From NCBI GenBank assembly GCA_028293805.1, contig JAQGOC010000123.1:1-46210 (forward strand): a stretch of DNA of 46,210 bases. Reading direction: 5' to 3'. Of the stretch, positions 18,157 through 27,023 are shown one piece after another. The position numbers and the translations under genes are program-made. The stretch is from Gammaproteobacteria bacterium (GTDB lineage Bacteria > Pseudomonadota > Gammaproteobacteria > Steroidobacterales > Steroidobacteraceae). A model generated the notes under the pieces. It did no database searches and had not been told where the DNA came from. It saw only the letters and a list, made by a program, of their open reading frames with translations. Numbering within the stretch: the stretch's first letter is position 1; the number at the start of each line of letters is the position of its first letter.

Positions 18157-20718
18157 TTAGAATTTGTATTTCACCTCGACATTGACCTCGCGGCCCTCGA
18201 GCGGGCGCGCGAGGATCACGCCGCCACTGCCGGCGGCGGCGCCGAAAATGCGGGAATTGCTCTCCGTCAGTCCCAGCGTATTGGTCACGTTAGTGCCCTG
18301 CACACGCAATTCCCAATTTTCGCCGTAGTTCGTGACCGCTCCGAAGTCGAGCGTGTCATAGGTACCGAGCTGCTGCAGCCCCGACTGATCCTGCGTATGT
18401 GGCCCGACGTGACTGTAAGTCAGGAACGCGCTCAGGTCGCCCCACGGCACGGGAACCGAATAGCTCGGCTGCACCGCAATCCGGAACTTCGGCTGGCGCT
18501 GCAGTTGCTTGCCCTCGATAACCGCACAGCCATTGCCGGTCACGGTATTCACGTACGGGATGCAGGCATTGTAGTGCGTGTAGTGGCCATTGAGGTAGGC
18601 GCCGACGAAGGCGACCTTCAAGCGCTCGATCGGACTGACCACGATATTGAAATTGATGCCCTTGGAATCGGACCCGTACACCAGCTGGCTGCCGATCGGA
18701 GTTCCCGCCCCGTTGGTAGGCTGGTACTGCAGGCCGGCGAACTTCTTGTGATAGGCGGTGATATCCGCAAAAATCCAGCTCGCCTGATACTTGAAGCCGA
18801 TTTCCTGATTCTGGATGCTCTGCTCCGGCGGAGTATGGCCCGTGGTATTCCCACGTATGCCGTTGTCGAAGTCCAGGTAATGGTAGCCCGTGTTCACACG
18901 GGCATACACGCTCATGTTCCTGGACAGCTCGTAGTTGGCACCCACGGTCCACGGCACGCGGGTTGGATTGTAGTCGGTGGTGGTGAAGGTTCCGTTGCAT
19001 ACCGGCGTGCTGTTGTCGTAGACCGTGAGCGGATTTCCGTCCAGGTTGACGTTGCTGAGATTGCAGACGCGGTTGCTCGCTTTCACGTGCTCGACGCGCG
19101 CGGAGGCGTCAAAGAGCCAGGGTCCGATCCGCCATGAATCCGAGAGATACAGCGCCGTGTTGGTTGCGTTGCCGTCCTCCGTAATATCGAAGTTACCGTT
19201 GAAGTCGATGAATCCTTGGCTGTCGGTGCGCTGGAACGTCTGGCCGTTCTGCACATAGCTGACCACGATCGGTCTGGCGTTGGGGGTATTCGTCATCAGC
19301 ATCTGGTTGCCGAGCGACCATTTGTCATGATCCGTGTAATGCGCCACGTAGAGGCCGAGGGTCGCCGTATTGCCCTCGAACAGCAGCTTGTTCACCCGCA
19401 GGTCGTTGTTGATCGAGAATAGGTGCTTGTGAATGAACCACCAGCCCTGATGAATGACGCTCTGATTGGGGTCGACCGGACCGCCGCCGTGGGCGTAGGT
19501 CGCCGTTGCCGACCCGGCCGGCAGCTGATAGCCCCCGAGCCCGGTCGTGAGGTTGTACAGTTCATCGGTCAGGGTCGCCGGATTGCTGCCCGAAAACAGG
19601 GCATTCGTATCCATGTTCCCGCCATCGAACAGAAACCGATCGGAGACCGACCAGCCGCCGTCGAACTGCAGATCCGCATTGGCCCCGAGAAAATGCACAT
19701 CCGCGCCGCGGCCATTCGCCAAGTCGGCGTTCCCGCCTTGTCCGCCGGGATAGGTGGGCAGAAAGACGTGCCGCAGGGCCTCGCTGTTATAAGTAGAGGT
19801 CAGCGGATCGAAGCCCGGATAGGCGCTGAAGTGGTCCGCGCCTTGCTGGATCAGGGGAATCGGCGTAATGAACTGGTTCTTGTCACGCAGCACACGGGCC
19901 CAGACCGTGAAGGTTCCCATGTCCACGTCGTGGGAAATTGTCGCCGTAAACTGGCCGCCGTTGTCGGCAGGATATTGCGGATCGCGCACGCCCTTGCTGT
20001 AACGATAGAAGCCACCGGCGCTCCCGTACCAGCCGTCGCTGATCTTGCCCGCATAAAAGGCGTCCAGTCTTTCCAGGTTCTCGGACCCGTAGGTAAAGCC
20101 CAGGCTGCCGGTCGGTTTGTCCGTCCCGCGCTTCAGGATGTAGTTGGCCGTGGCGCCCGGCTGTCCATCGGCAAACACGACCGCTGGACCGCCCTGCACG
20201 ATCTCCACACGTTCCACCGTATCGTCGAGCCGCATCATCGAGCTCTGCTCGAAGAACGACAACGTGGGCGCGCCGTACAGCGGCGATCCCATGATCTGAT
20301 TGGTGAAATACGGTGCATCGCCGCCACCGGGGAAGCCGGCGATCTCGATGTTGGCGCCCGTCTGGCCGCCGGTGGATTCGGGCCAGATACCCGGAGAAAC
20401 CTTCAACAGATCCGCGGCGCTTTTCGGGTTCGCCGCCCTGATCTGATCAGCGTCCACCGTCGTGATGGAATAACTCGCGTCGAGCTTCTTCACGCTCACC
20501 GCGGTCGCCGTCACAACGACTTGTTCCAAGCCTTGATTTTCCGAGGTCGTCGGTGCCTCGGCCGTGGGCGCCGAGCTACTGGTGGTGGTAGCTTGCCCTT
20601 GGGGATCCGCAGCCCGTGCCCCATGAGGCGTGAGTGCTGCCGCAAACAGGGCAATCACTGCGAGTTGGGTGGACTGTCGATTCGCTGACCTGCGCGCCGT
20701 ACAGAGAAGCAGTGACAT
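18157..20718 (-). CDS. TonB-dependent outer-membrane receptor
   Basis: Outer-membrane beta-barrel that takes up a ligand, here probably an oligosaccharide, with TonB energy. About 853 residues: signal peptide ending AARA, a low-complexity Ser/Thr/Ala linker, a TonB-box-like EQVVVTATA, plug domain (about 70-190, with VERVEIVQGGPAVVFADG), then a barrel ending VEVKYKF with terminal Phe. ATG at 20718 has a GGGGGG tract 7 bases upstream; ATG at 20724 is too close to it. It is transcribed with the GH65 gene and there is no SusD next to it, so this is a TonB-only glycan locus rather than a Bacteroidetes-type SusCD pair. Confidence 0.93.
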   Translation of the reverse strand: MSLLLCTARRSANRQSTQLAVIALFAAALTPHGARAADPQGQATTTSSSAPTAEAPTTSENQGLEQVVVTATAVSVKKLDASYSITTVDADQIRAANPKSAADLLKVSPGIWPESTGGQTGANIEIAGFPGGGDAPYFTNQIMGSPLYGAPTLSFFEQSSMMRLDDTVERVEIVQGGPAVVFADGQPGATANYILKRGTDKPTGSLGFTYGSENLERLDAFYAGKISDGWYGSAGGFYRYSKGVRDPQYPADNGGQFTATISHDVDMGTFTVWARVLRDKNQFITPIPLIQQGADHFSAYPGFDPLTSTYNSEALRHVFLPTYPGGQGGNADLANGRGADVHFLGANADLQFDGGWSVSDRFLFDGGNMDTNALFSGSNPATLTDELYNLTTGLGGYQLPAGSATATYAHGGGPVDPNQSVIHQGWWFIHKHLFSINNDLRVNKLLFEGNTATLGLYVAHYTDHDKWSLGNQMLMTNTPNARPIVVSYVQNGQTFQRTDSQGFIDFNGNFDITEDGNATNTALYLSDSWRIGPWLFDASARVEHVKASNRVCNLSNVNLDGNPLTVYDNSTPVCNGTFTTTDYNPTRVPWTVGANYELSRNMSVYARVNTGYHYLDFDNGIRGNTTGHTPPEQSIQNQEIGFKYQASWIFADITAYHKKFAGLQYQPTNGAGTPIGSQLVYGSDSKGINFNIVVSPIERLKVAFVGAYLNGHYTHYNACIPYVNTVTGNGCAVIEGKQLQRQPKFRIAVQPSYSVPVPWGDLSAFLTYSHVGPHTQDQSGLQQLGTYDTLDFGAVTNYGENWELRVQGTNVTNTLGLTESNSRIFGAAAGSGGVILARPLEGREVNVEVKYKF

Positions 20719-20724
20719 ACTCAT

Positions 20725-21210
20725 TCCCCCCTGAAATAAGTGATTGCGAGCGCCCGGACGGGTCTTGGCTCACAGAAAGTGCAATCCTAAGTCACTCGCG
20801 GCGTGTCTGCCAAGCCACATCGCTCAACAACTGCTTGCTTACGTAGCTATGCAGTCAGTTGATTTTGCGCCACACGCCGGTACCACTGTCCTGACTATGG
20901 TTCAGCCGCGGATGTTGGCGCTCTGGGCCTGAGGCTGTAGCTTGACCTGGAGCGGGAACGGCTGTTTGTTGCAACGCAACCGTCTGACCTATATTAGACG
21001 TCGTATATCGTCGACTTAGTCTCGAGGCTGCGAAACTCGGCCTATGGTCAATGTGCGTAACTATGGTGGCACGAGACTCTCGACGAGCACTCGGTTCTGG
21101 AGGACAGTGGTCCGCCGCCGGCGTCCGTATAGGGAAACGGCCCATCTCACCGCTGATCGCGCGAATCGCCGGGGCGCAGTCACTCGCCCGACGCGCTTAC
21201 GGAGGCTGCC
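20725..21210. promoter_or_regulatory. Divergent intergenic region with an 18-base dyad
   Basis: This 486-base spacer lies between the TonB receptor and the nitroreductase. The most evident element is ATATTAGACGTCGTATAT at 20991-21008, symmetric except for two positions in each half. It overlaps a possible -10 (TATATT, 20990-20995) that has TTGTTG (20966-20971) 18 bases before it, pointing right. This could be an operator over the nitroreductase promoter. No small gene is supported. Confidence 0.4.
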
Positions 21211-21843
21211 ATGACCAAGAGCCTGAACGAAGAAGGAATGGATCTGCTGTTCCGGGCAGCACGTACTCACAACAACTGGCTGGACCGGCCCGTGAGTGAC
21301 GATACGCTGCACCAACTTTACGATCTGATGAAGTGGGGACCGACGAGCGCCAACGCGTCGCCGGCCCGGCTCCTGTTCCTGCGCACACAGCAAGCGAAGG
21401 CTAGATTGCTGCCAGCCCTGGCCCCAGCCAATGTCGAGAAGACGCGGACGGCGCCCGTGACAGCCATCATCGCTTTCGACCTGAAGTTCTACGAGAAGCT
21501 GCCGCGACTCTTCCCACACAACCCTGCCATGCGCGAAGCGTTCGTCAACGCCCCGCAGCTGGTCGAAGTGACTGCCCGGCGCAATTCATCTTTGCAAGGC
21601 GCCTATTTCATCATCGCCGCCCGCGCGGTCGGACTGGATTGCGGCCCGATGTCCGGCTTCGACAATGCGAAGGTCGACGAGGAATTCTTCGCCGCCGGCA
21701 AATGCCAAGGTTGCGATGAGGAATTTGTTCCCGAAGGTCACGTCCGGGCCAACTTCCTATGCAATATCGGCTATGGCGACCCCTCGAAGCTCTTTCCCCG
21801 CAGCCCACGGCTGAAATTCGAAGAGGCGTGCATGCTTCTGTGA
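21211..21843 (+). CDS. RutE/HadB-type nitroreductase (malonic semialdehyde reductase-like)
   Basis: FMN-dependent NAD(P)H oxidoreductase. The 210 residues follow E. coli RutE closely: [63 protein letters not shown] and the C-terminal FEEACMLL. RutE reduces malonic semialdehyde to 3-hydroxypropionate in uracil breakdown; no other rut genes are present here, so the substrate may differ. It has a small insertion near residue 165 with CQGC relative to E. coli RutE. ATG at 21211 has a strong GGAGG 5 bases upstream. It converges with the sugar transferase gene and appears unrelated to its neighbours. Confidence 0.9.
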   Translation: MTKSLNEEGMDLLFRAARTHNNWLDRPVSDDTLHQLYDLMKWGPTSANASPARLLFLRTQQAKARLLPALAPANVEKTRTAPVTAIIAFDLKFYEKLPRLFPHNPAMREAFVNAPQLVEVTARRNSSLQGAYFIIAARAVGLDCGPMSGFDNAKVDEEFFAAGKCQGCDEEFVPEGHVRANFLCNIGYGDPSKLFPRSPRLKFEEACMLL

Positions 21844-21874
21844 CCAAACACCGTGCCGATACGCGGTCTTACCT

Positions 21875-23290
21875 TCAACGGGCTCCCTTACCCATGAGAA
21901 CGACCTCTGCCGTCTGCAAGAGAATCGCTACGTCGAAGATCAGACTATTGTGCTTTATGTAGTAGAGATCGTACTGAAGCTTCTCCTGCGCGTCCCGTTC
22001 GGACGCGCCGTACGGATAACACAGCTGCGCCCAGCCGGTGATGCCCGGCTTTACGCGGTGCCGCTGCCCATAATACGGAATCTTCTCGGTGAGCTCTTTC
22101 ACGAATTGAGGCCGCTCGGGCCGCGGCCCGACGAAACTCATCTCACCGCGCAACACATTCATCACCTGCGGGAGCTCGTCGATGCGCACTTTCCGGATCA
22201 CGGCCCCGACGCGAGTGACGCGCGGGTCTGACCGTTGCGCCCACCGGGCCCGGCCGTCCGCTTCCGCGTCCGTGCGCATGCTACGAAACTTAAGCACATT
22301 GAATGTCCGACCACCGAGTCCGATGCGAGGCTGTTGATAGAAGATTGGCGCCCGCCAGTTATCCTCAAGCTTGATCGCGAGTCCGGTAACCACCATGAGC
22401 GGAAGGAACAAGACCAGAATCAACACGCTGGCAAGGACGTCAAGGAGTCTGGATGAGAACAGTCGGATGGGGTCACGTCGAAAGCCCTCGCCAAAGATCA
22501 TCCAGCTCGGATGCATCATATCGATGCATACACCCCCGGTTTCGCGCTCGAGAAAATCGAGCAACTGCGTCACTTCGATGCCGGCGAAACGGCACTCGAG
22601 CAGTGCCACACCCGGAAAGCCCAGGCGTCGATCCTCCATCGCAACGACGACCTCGTCCACTTGATGCCTTTCGCACAGTTCGCAGAGCCCGCCGGCTGGC
22701 AGACCGAGGACCGGCTCGCAAGAGACTTCTATGCTTTCACCAGGCGGTTGCACGAACCCCACGATGTCGAAACCGCGCGGGTCGCCACGCCGCCGCAGCC
22801 GAGAGACTGCGGCGGTGCGGCTTCCCCCCCCATACACGAGCACCCGATGCTTGAATACCCTCCCATCCGCGGCACTGAAAAAAGCCAGTCGTGACAGCAC
22901 GACCCCGAACAATGCAAAGAGGGCTGCCAGTCCCAGTACGCCGCGGCCCAGCCACAGCAGGGGAAAGATATAGAACATTGCAGCGGTCATGACGGTGCCA
23001 TTTGCAACTCCCGCCAACAAGCGGGCCGCTGTGCCCGACACCCGCGTAGTCTGGAGCGAATTGTACAGACCAAACGAGAGCAAGCTCAGCAGTAACGCAG
23101 CGGTGAAGACCGCCGCGCACGGCCACAACATCTCCTCCCCGTCCTGCGCGCTATCGGCTCCTATCGGGTGCCATGACCCGAAGCGAACCCTGAATGCGAG
23201 CAGCAGCGCACCGAAAAAGATGAGTGTCTCGCCGCAGGCCAGCGCCGCCATCCACCTGTGGACGTACCGGCCGAAAAGTCGAATACGCAC
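21875..23290 (-). CDS. Polyprenyl-phosphate sugar-1-phosphate transferase (exosortase-system EpsB type)
   Basis: Starts glycan synthesis by moving a sugar-1-phosphate from a UDP-sugar to undecaprenyl phosphate at the inner membrane. Of 471 residues, the N-terminal half has about four membrane segments (about 12-150), followed by a Rossmann-like region (VLVYGGGSRTAAV). A further membrane helix (about 282-307) precedes the catalytic domain with FNVLKFRSMRTDAE, IDELPQVMNVLRGEMSFVGP and GITGWAQ. The pattern is that of WcaJ/EpsB-like enzymes common in PEP-CTERM/exosortase loci. It starts with GTG at 23290 behind GGGGAGGGAGG. It diverges from the exosortase gene across about 400 bases. Confidence 0.92.
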   Translation of the reverse strand: MRIRLFGRYVHRWMAALACGETLIFFGALLLAFRVRFGSWHPIGADSAQDGEEMLWPCAAVFTAALLLSLLSFGLYNSLQTTRVSGTAARLLAGVANGTVMTAAMFYIFPLLWLGRGVLGLAALFALFGVVLSRLAFFSAADGRVFKHRVLVYGGGSRTAAVSRLRRRGDPRGFDIVGFVQPPGESIEVSCEPVLGLPAGGLCELCERHQVDEVVVAMEDRRLGFPGVALLECRFAGIEVTQLLDFLERETGGVCIDMMHPSWMIFGEGFRRDPIRLFSSRLLDVLASVLILVLFLPLMVVTGLAIKLEDNWRAPIFYQQPRIGLGGRTFNVLKFRSMRTDAEADGRARWAQRSDPRVTRVGAVIRKVRIDELPQVMNVLRGEMSFVGPRPERPQFVKELTEKIPYYGQRHRVKPGITGWAQLCYPYGASERDAQEKLQYDLYYIKHNSLIFDVAILLQTAEVVLMGKGAR

Positions 23291-23688
23291 CCTCCCTCCC
23301 CTGGGGGCGTATTCGCCCTCGGCCGGCCGCCCCCTGTTATGTCGCCCTACATTCTCTTATGTTCCAACCAGGTGACAACAAGCCGGGGACGAATCGGCAC
23401 CGTGTGGGGATGATTCCCCATAAGGCGGGACAACGGTCCGTTCCCCGTGGTGAGCCGGGGCGATACGAGCCTTTCGCCAGCCCGAGTGCGGGTGGCCTGA
23501 TCCGTAAGTTAGGTAGTACCTCATCCCTGACGAGCTTGGGGCAGGCAGGCATCCGCATGACAAACGAATAGCACCCCGCCGTCGAGGCGCCTATGATGAA
23601 AACTCGCGGCTGCCAATCCGGCGGCCCCACAACAGCTCGCGGGCATCCTGCTCCGTTATGGCCACGACTTTTCCTGTAGGACGAGCGA
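23291..23688. promoter_or_regulatory. Divergent intergenic region, sugar transferase / exosortase E
   Basis: This 398-base spacer holds several short inverted repeats: TGGGGAtgatTCCCCA (23405-23420), CCCCG/CGGGG arms (23443-23460) and AGGTAGTACCT (23511-23521). These could be hairpins or operators. I checked for a sigma-54 site (GG, ten bases, GC with a good match) and found none convincing. No small gene is supported. Confidence 0.35.
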
Positions 23689-25392
23689 TTGAGAATCTCT
23701 CGGGCTAACGCGAGTCCCGGCATCACCACTGCCGCGTGGCGGGCAACGCCCCGTTCCCCAGCCGCCCTCCTCGACATTGCAACGGCCACTCGCGCAAGCC
23801 TTGCCGGCCGTCTGACCGTGATCGCATTGGTGTTGTTCGCCGAAAAAGTCATCCTCAACTTCTTTGTTAATTTTGACGGACCGCAGTCGACGACCCGCCT
23901 GGGAACAATCGTGAACGCCGCGCAGTTGTTGGGACTACGCTTCGTCGTCAGCTTCGCGGCACTGCTGGCTCTCTTCGGCTACGTGAGCGGCAGCGACCGC
24001 CTCGCGCAGGCAAATGCGGCGGCCCGGGGCGTGGCTGTGCGAACGCCGTGGTTGGTTCTGCAAGGAATGCTTGTAGCGGCGCTCGCACTGCTTGTGTGGT
24101 CCTTGGATGGTGAGCGCGGGATCCTCCTGCCATTCTCGATCACAGTAGCGCTGCTGGGGGCGCTCGGGATCGCGGCCGCAATGGCGCTGTTCACCGCGAT
24201 GGCGCCGTGGACGCTGTGGCTCCGAGCCGCCAAGGCCCTTGGTGCAGCTGCGGTATACGCTTTCATCGCCTCGCTGATCGCCACATGTGTCATATATTGG
24301 AGCCAGGCGCTATGGGCGCCGACAGCACGAGTCACTTTCGAGCTCGTGCGCGACCTCTTGACCCCGCTCATTCCGACCCTGCACAGCGATCCCGTCACTC
24401 GGGTTCTCAGCACGAAGCACTTCGCGGTCGAGGTCTCCGATATCTGCTCAGGGCTCGAGGGAGTGGGACTGATGCTGGCGTTCTGCTGCGCATGGCTGGT
24501 CTGCTTCCGCCAAGAGTACGTCTTTCCGCGGGCGCTGATCCTGATTCCCTGTGGACTGGCGCTGATTTTCGCGCTCAACGTGGTGCGAATCGCCGCTCTC
24601 GTGCTGATCGGAAACAGCGGACATCCTGAAGTCGCCCGCTACGGCTTCCACTCGCAAGCGGGCTGGATCGCGTTCAATATGGCCGCGTGCGGCATTGCGC
24701 TTGCCAGTCGGCGTGTTGCCTGGCTGAACCGCACGGCCGCAACCGGCGTCGAAGCCAACGCGGACAATCCGACAGCGGCCTATCTGCTTCCTTTGTTGGC
24801 AATCCTCGCTGCCGGGATCCTGGCGCGTGCACTCTCCAGCGGCTTTGTTGTCTTGGATTCGCTCCGGCTGGCCGCCGGTGTCCTGATGCTCTGGGTCTTC
24901 TGGCGCAGACTGGCGATGCTCAGTTGGCGCTTCAGTTGGCGCGGACCGCTCGCCGGTCTGTTGGTGTTTGCCCTCTGGATTGCGGCAGCGGACGTGCTCC
25001 TTGCGCGCAGCACGATGCCAGCGACTCTGAGCGCCTCGCCTGACTGGGCACGCGATGGCTGGATTGCCGGAAGGCTCGCCACGAGCGTGCTCGTCGTGCC
25101 AATTGCCGAAGAGCTGGCCTATCGGGGCTACCTGCTGCGCAGGATCGCCGCCGCGGACTTCGAGGGCGTGGCCTTCCGCAGTGTGGGCGGCTGGTCGTTA
25201 CTGGCCTCCTCCTTGCTCTTTGGCTTCGCGCACGGCGCGATGTGGCTTGCCGGTATTGCCGCCGGTGCAATCTATGCAGTCGTGTTGATTCGGACGGAGC
25301 GGATAGGCGAGGCCGTTGCGGCCCACGCCACCACCAACGGCCTGCTCGCGGCGTACGTGCTGCTGCTAAACCACTGGGAAATCTGGAGATAA
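23689..25392 (+). CDS. xrtE: Exosortase E fused to CPBP/CAAX-type protease (VPEID-CTERM system)
   Basis: Polytopic inner-membrane transpeptidase/protease that recognises a C-terminal sorting tail, cleaves it and probably passes the substrate to another molecule. The N-terminal half is the exosortase domain with the triad Cys253 (EVSDICSGLEG), Arg300 (LNVVRIAAL) and His321 (YGFHSQAGW). The C-terminal half (about 390-565) is a CPBP/CAAX-protease-like domain with PIAEELAYRGYLLRR (Glu474, Glu475, Arg479), FGFAHGAMW and HATTNGLLA. This fusion is diagnostic of the exosortase E family. The start is TTG at 23689 with AGGA 7 bases upstream. Its likely substrate is encoded 113 bases downstream. Confidence 0.93.
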   Translation: MRISRANASPGITTAAWRATPRSPAALLDIATATRASLAGRLTVIALVLFAEKVILNFFVNFDGPQSTTRLGTIVNAAQLLGLRFVVSFAALLALFGYVSGSDRLAQANAAARGVAVRTPWLVLQGMLVAALALLVWSLDGERGILLPFSITVALLGALGIAAAMALFTAMAPWTLWLRAAKALGAAAVYAFIASLIATCVIYWSQALWAPTARVTFELVRDLLTPLIPTLHSDPVTRVLSTKHFAVEVSDICSGLEGVGLMLAFCCAWLVCFRQEYVFPRALILIPCGLALIFALNVVRIAALVLIGNSGHPEVARYGFHSQAGWIAFNMAACGIALASRRVAWLNRTAATGVEANADNPTAAYLLPLLAILAAGILARALSSGFVVLDSLRLAAGVLMLWVFWRRLAMLSWRFSWRGPLAGLLVFALWIAAADVLLARSTMPATLSASPDWARDGWIAGRLATSVLVVPIAEELAYRGYLLRRIAAADFEGVAFRSVGGWSLLASSLLFGFAHGAMWLAGIAAGAIYAVVLIRTERIGEAVAAHATTNGLLAAYVLLLNHWEIWR

Positions 25393-25505
25393 CTCGCGGA
25401 GCCCAAGGGTAAGCTTGTGCAGCTGGTCAGTTTGATAGCAGTCAGCCCGTAGAATACGACCAGCAGATGTGTTAGGGTGTTGGCGACCCATGGGAGGGAA
25501 ACACC

Positions 25506-25721
25506 GTGCTCAAATCAATTGCTACTATGATGGCGATCATCTCCATCGGAGCCGCTACCGCGGCGTATGCGGACCCGGGCGGGGTGCCTAACGGGGGCAA
25601 TGGCAATGGCAAGGACAAGTCGATTGCAGCTCCCGAGATGGACCCTGCCACTGCCACGAGCGCATTGATCCTGCTCGCCGGGGGTCTTGCCGTCGTTCGC
25701 GGCCGTCGCGGCAACAGCTGA
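25506..25721 (+). CDS. VPEID-CTERM-like exosortase E substrate, 71 residues
   Basis: Predicted secreted peptide sorted by the adjacent exosortase E. Residues 1-22 are a signal peptide (cleavage after AAYA). Residues 23-42 are rich in Gly and Asn (DPGGVPNGGNGNG). The sorting tail begins APEMD (residues 42-46), a variant of VPEID, followed by a hydrophobic helix (about 48-64) and the basic end RGRRGNS. After both cuts only about 20 residues would remain. The start is GTG at 25506 behind a strong GGGAGGG. It converges tightly with the sulfotransferase gene. The assignment rests on tail architecture and the neighbouring exosortase, not on sequence length. Confidence 0.88.
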   Translation: MLKSIATMMAIISIGAATAAYADPGGVPNGGNGNGKDKSIAAPEMDPATATSALILLAGGLAVVRGRRGNS

Positions 25722-25727
25722 GGTCAG

Positions 25728-27023
25728 TCAATCAGGCGACCAGGGGCCGCGCTCCTGGCGCCTGCTCGAGCGACAACGCTCTGCGGCGAAGCGTGCTCGT
25801 ATGCGCGGCGGGAGCGTTGTAACTTTTCTGTTGAGGGGATCCCCGGCTGCAGCGGCGTTCCCAAACTCCACGAATGTCTCGTCCACCTGCTCTTCTATCG
25901 CCGCGAACCACTCATCAGCTGCATAGGATTGCCACTTGCCGACTGTGCCCGGCCTCACCAGAGGCAACAAGGTGCTCGCGTCATACTCGGCTGCCGCAAG
26001 TTTGCTGAAAATGGTTCGCAGACCCGATTCAGGGCTGGCGAGGAGATCTTCCAAGGCGATCGAGACATCCGCATAGAGGCGCCCGAACAGGTATGACAAC
26101 TTCCAGATCTGATAGAAAAGCTCGTACGGGTGCGAGCGCTCATCCAACGTCAGGAACGGGAAATAGGAGTGCAGGTCCCTGCCCCACTGCAGCAGATAAA
26201 ATCCGTCGATCGCCTCGAATTCGCGCACCGTATTGCTCCTGGAGCTCTTGAGATCTCGCCCGAGCGCAGAGCACCACTGATCGCGGGGATGACGGAAGAT
26301 GTGCAGTATTCTCGCGCTCGGAAATCGCGCACGCAGCCACGGCAGCCGCAGGTCCATCTCATTGAATTGCAGCACCGGCCGGCCGGGGGCCCGCTCGATC
26401 AGGGTTTCGATATAACGCTGCATGCCGGGCTCCCAGGCGTGCGCCGGCATGTACAGGCGCTGGAATTTCCAATCCGCTGAGAAGTAATTGCCGAGCACGT
26501 CCAGTCCGTCGTACTCGGCCCAATAATCACAGACCTTCAGGTGTGAGGCATCGACGTGCGAGCCGCGCGTCGCCGGATCGAACCAGCGCCGCTCGTTGAA
26601 AGGTTCGTAGTACGAGGTGAACGACGGAACGTTCCTGAACAGATTCCAGATGAGCGTGCTACCGCTGCGAAACCGGCCTGTAACGAAGATCACATCGCAG
26701 CGGCGACACGCACGCAGACTCCGCCTCTCCCTGCGCAATTCGGGATACGGCGCTTCCAGTACGCAGTGGGCCGATAACTCCCGCGGGAATGGCGCAGCGT
26801 TCTGTTTATGCAAAAGGTCGGAAAAGACGTCAAGACTTTCCTGAATGAAGGCTACGCGACGCATTGCGGTAAAGAAGCGCTGTCGTGCAGCGCTTCTGAG
26901 CTGCCAGAGAATGGGTATGCGTTTCAGGATTGAGGTCAGGTCCACATGATGCTCGAATCTTCTGGACAGGTGCGGAAAGTCCTGGTGCGAGGGCGTCAAG
27001 CTGGCTCTACTCGAGGTTTTCAA
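25728..27023 (-). CDS. PAPS-dependent sulfotransferase
   Basis: Transfers sulfate from PAPS to an acceptor, here most likely a sugar of the locus glycan. Of 431 residues, the 5'-phosphosulfate loop is FVTGRFRSGSTLIWNLF (about 111-127) and the 3'-phosphate motif is ILHIFRHPRDQWCSALGRD (about 243-261). PGTVGKWQSY near residue 375 resembles the C-terminal GxxGxWK motif. The N-terminal 100 residues are not recognised. The listed start is a TTG at 27023 with a weak ribosome site, so the true start may be further in. No PAPS synthesis genes are in the window. Confidence 0.85.
   Translation of the reverse strand: MKTSSRASLTPSHQDFPHLSRRFEHHVDLTSILKRIPILWQLRSAARQRFFTAMRRVAFIQESLDVFSDLLHKQNAAPFPRELSAHCVLEAPYPELRRERRSLRACRRCDVIFVTGRFRSGSTLIWNLFRNVPSFTSYYEPFNERRWFDPATRGSHVDASHLKVCDYWAEYDGLDVLGNYFSADWKFQRLYMPAHAWEPGMQRYIETLIERAPGRPVLQFNEMDLRLPWLRARFPSARILHIFRHPRDQWCSALGRDLKSSRSNTVREFEAIDGFYLLQWGRDLHSYFPFLTLDERSHPYELFYQIWKLSYLFGRLYADVSIALEDLLASPESGLRTIFSKLAAAEYDASTLLPLVRPGTVGKWQSYAADEWFAAIEEQVDETFVEFGNAAAAGDPLNRKVTTLPPRIRARFAAERCRSSRRQERGPWSPD

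Noticed and set aside
17947-19137. 396-codon open frame crossing the GH65/TonB receptor junction on the plus strand
   Set aside because: It spans the ends of two real minus-strand genes and shows no motif, so it is treated as a shadow.
19423-20688. 421-codon open frame antisense to the TonB receptor gene
   Set aside because: Arg/Gly/His-rich translation without domains, fully inside a well-supported receptor gene; a shadow frame.
18157-20718. TonB receptor as a siderophore receptor
   Set aside because: No iron-uptake genes or Fur-box-like sequence are nearby, and it is in an operon with a GH65 enzyme. Sugar uptake is more likely, although the ligand cannot be proven from sequence.
23405-23420. 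TGGGGAtgatTCCCCA hairpin as a transcription terminator
   Set aside because: It lies between divergent genes and has no U-tract in either direction, so it is more likely an operator or chance than a terminator.
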